Positions 5,303-5,867 of a stretch of DNA of 5,867 nt are shown here, piece after piece. Source of the stretch: an uncultured Dialister sp. (GTDB lineage Bacteria; Bacillota; Negativicutes; Veillonellales; Dialisteraceae); NCBI GenBank assembly GCA_900545785.1, contig URAA01000095.1, positions 1 to 5,867 on the forward strand, in the 5' to 3' direction. Below the pieces are notes generated by a model, which was not told the origin of the DNA, did no database searches, and saw nothing but the letters and a program-made list of their open reading frames with translations. A program made the translations under genes and the position numbers. The first letter of the stretch is position 1. Each line of letters starts with the position of its first letter.

Positions 5303-5608
5303 TTATATGTCTGCCGATTCTCTGCAAGATTTCTCGCAGGGAATCAAGCCGGCTGCCTTTTGTGCATTTTCTTTCGCTTTCCTCGTATAGCGAAGAATGG
5401 TCTTTGCATCTTTATAAAAAACTTCTCCCGCTTTTGTCAGAGTGATCCCTTGATTGCTCCTGTTAAACAGCGGAACACCTACGCTTTTTTCCAGTGAATT
5501 CATTTGTTTCATAATGGCAGGAGCAGATAAAGATAACCGCTCCGCCGCTCGGTTAAAACTCCCCAATTTAACAACTGCTACAAAAGTATGGAGTATCTCA
5601 TTTATCAT
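5303..5608 (-). CDS. LysR-type DNA-binding domain protein, short form (101 aa)
   Basis: Residues 1-60 form a LysR-type winged helix-turn-helix. It begins INEILHTFVAVVKLGSFNRA, continues ERLSLSAPAIMKQMNSLE (23-40), and has a wing region with PLFNRSNQGITLTKAGEVFY (46-65). Residues 62-86 fit the linker helix used for dimerisation. The protein then stops at residue 101 after IPCEKSCRESADI, which includes a C-x3-C pair (91, 95). Normal LysR regulators are about 300 residues with a periplasmic-binding-like effector domain; none is encoded downstream, where the 59-aa gene follows. It is either a truncated regulator or a functional DNA-binding-only form. The intact promoter, palindromic operator and following gene favour expression. 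The ribosome binding site (GAGTGA about 6-7 bases before the ATG) is modest. It likely represses its own promoter. Confidence 0.85.
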   Translation of the reverse strand: MINEILHTFVAVVKLGSFNRAAERLSLSAPAIMKQMNSLEKSVGVPLFNRSNQGITLTKAGEVFYKDAKTILRYTRKAKENAQKAAGLIPCEKSCRESADI

Positions 5609-5646
5609 GTAAAATCACTCTTTTCCCGACATTATTTCATCGGTTT

Positions 5647-5667
5647 GTATTAACTATTTGTTAATAC
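5647..5667. promoter_or_regulatory. LysR-type palindromic operator
   Basis: A perfect 8 bp inverted repeat, GTATTAAC and GTTAATAC separated by 5 bases, contains the LysR T-N11-A pattern. It begins one base downstream of the -10 box of the LysR-like gene and covers the expected start point near 5662. Binding there would block transcription, which suggests negative autoregulation, possibly with control of a divergent gene beyond the right edge. Confidence 0.78.
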
Positions 5668-5668
5668 C

Positions 5669-5697
5669 ATCATACCCCTTTCATCGATTTTCGTCAA
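5669..5697 (-). promoter_or_regulatory. Sigma-70-type promoter of the LysR-like/59-aa operon
   Basis: The minus strand has TTGACG (5697-5692), a 17-base spacer and TATGAT (5674-5669). Start is expected near 5662 inside the palindrome, giving a leader of about 54 bases to the ATG at 5608. Confidence 0.82.
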
Positions 5698-5806
5698 TAC
5701 ATAAGGTAAAACTTATAAAAAGACATTGTTTTTATTGCATATTTCATTATATTCTCATTATGTGTTTTATCATGTGTAATAAATATTTTTTAATCATAAT
5801 GTTTTA

Positions 5807-5815
5807 TGTTATAAT
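5807..5815 (+). promoter_or_regulatory. Possible extended -10 promoter pointing off the right edge
   Basis: TG-T-TATAAT matches an extended -10 on the plus strand, without a convincing -35. LysR regulators are often divergent from a target gene, which would lie beyond 5867. The rest of 5700-5867 is AT-rich with no ORF or RNA gene I can support. Confidence 0.25.
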
Positions 5816-5867
5816 AAATCAAATAAACGTATTTTGTAACTGCTTGATTTTTATTTTCTTACAAGAC

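Noticed and set aside
5609..5867. Possible divergent gene or CRISPR-like repeats at the right edge
   Set aside because: No open frame starts here on the plus strand and no regularly spaced repeats exist; only AT-rich DNA and a weak extended -10 are seen.

Overview
The window looks like a diderm Firmicute (Negativicutes: a Dialister, Veillonella or Megasphaera relative). Two outer-membrane TonB-dependent receptors sit among genes with Firmicute-style signals: strong AGGAGG-type ribosome binding sites, TTGACA promoters and AT-rich intergenic DNA. The genus is an inference; no rRNA or other marker gene is present.

Every gene I can support is on the minus strand, so the reading order is right to left. 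At the right (about 5867-5058) is a small operon. A strong promoter overlaps a perfect LysR-type palindrome, followed by a LysR-like protein of only 101 residues (DNA-binding domain without effector domain), then a 59-residue protein of unknown function and a strong intrinsic terminator. Next comes a 646-residue TonB-dependent receptor (4686-2746) with its own promoter, a Fur-box-like operator at the transcription start, a long 5' leader and an intrinsic terminator. Then comes a 616-residue paralogous receptor (2434-584) with its own promoter and long leader. The left edge (299-1) holds the first third of an OFA-family (oxalate/formate antiporter-like) MFS transporter.

The clearest regulatory find is in the 284-base gap before the transporter. 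A near-consensus sigma-70 promoter is followed about ten bases later by an RNA with all the hallmarks of a ZTP (pfl-motif) riboswitch, and then by a terminator whose 5' arm is the aptamer's pseudoknot strand. This predicts a transcriptional ON switch, so the transporter would be made when ZTP/ZMP signals a shortage of 10-formyl-tetrahydrofolate. That fits import or exchange of formate or another small carboxylate feeding one-carbon metabolism.

A second notable pattern is that the two receptor leaders share a 25-base element (22 of 25 identical) located exactly 109 bases before each start codon. In the 616-residue receptor's leader the element lies inside a 33-codon open frame with a hydrophobic segment. 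The receptors also align without a gap over their first 157 residues. Receptor substrates cannot be read from sequence; iron, haem, siderophore or cobalamin are all possible, and the Fur-like site favours iron for the 646-residue receptor.
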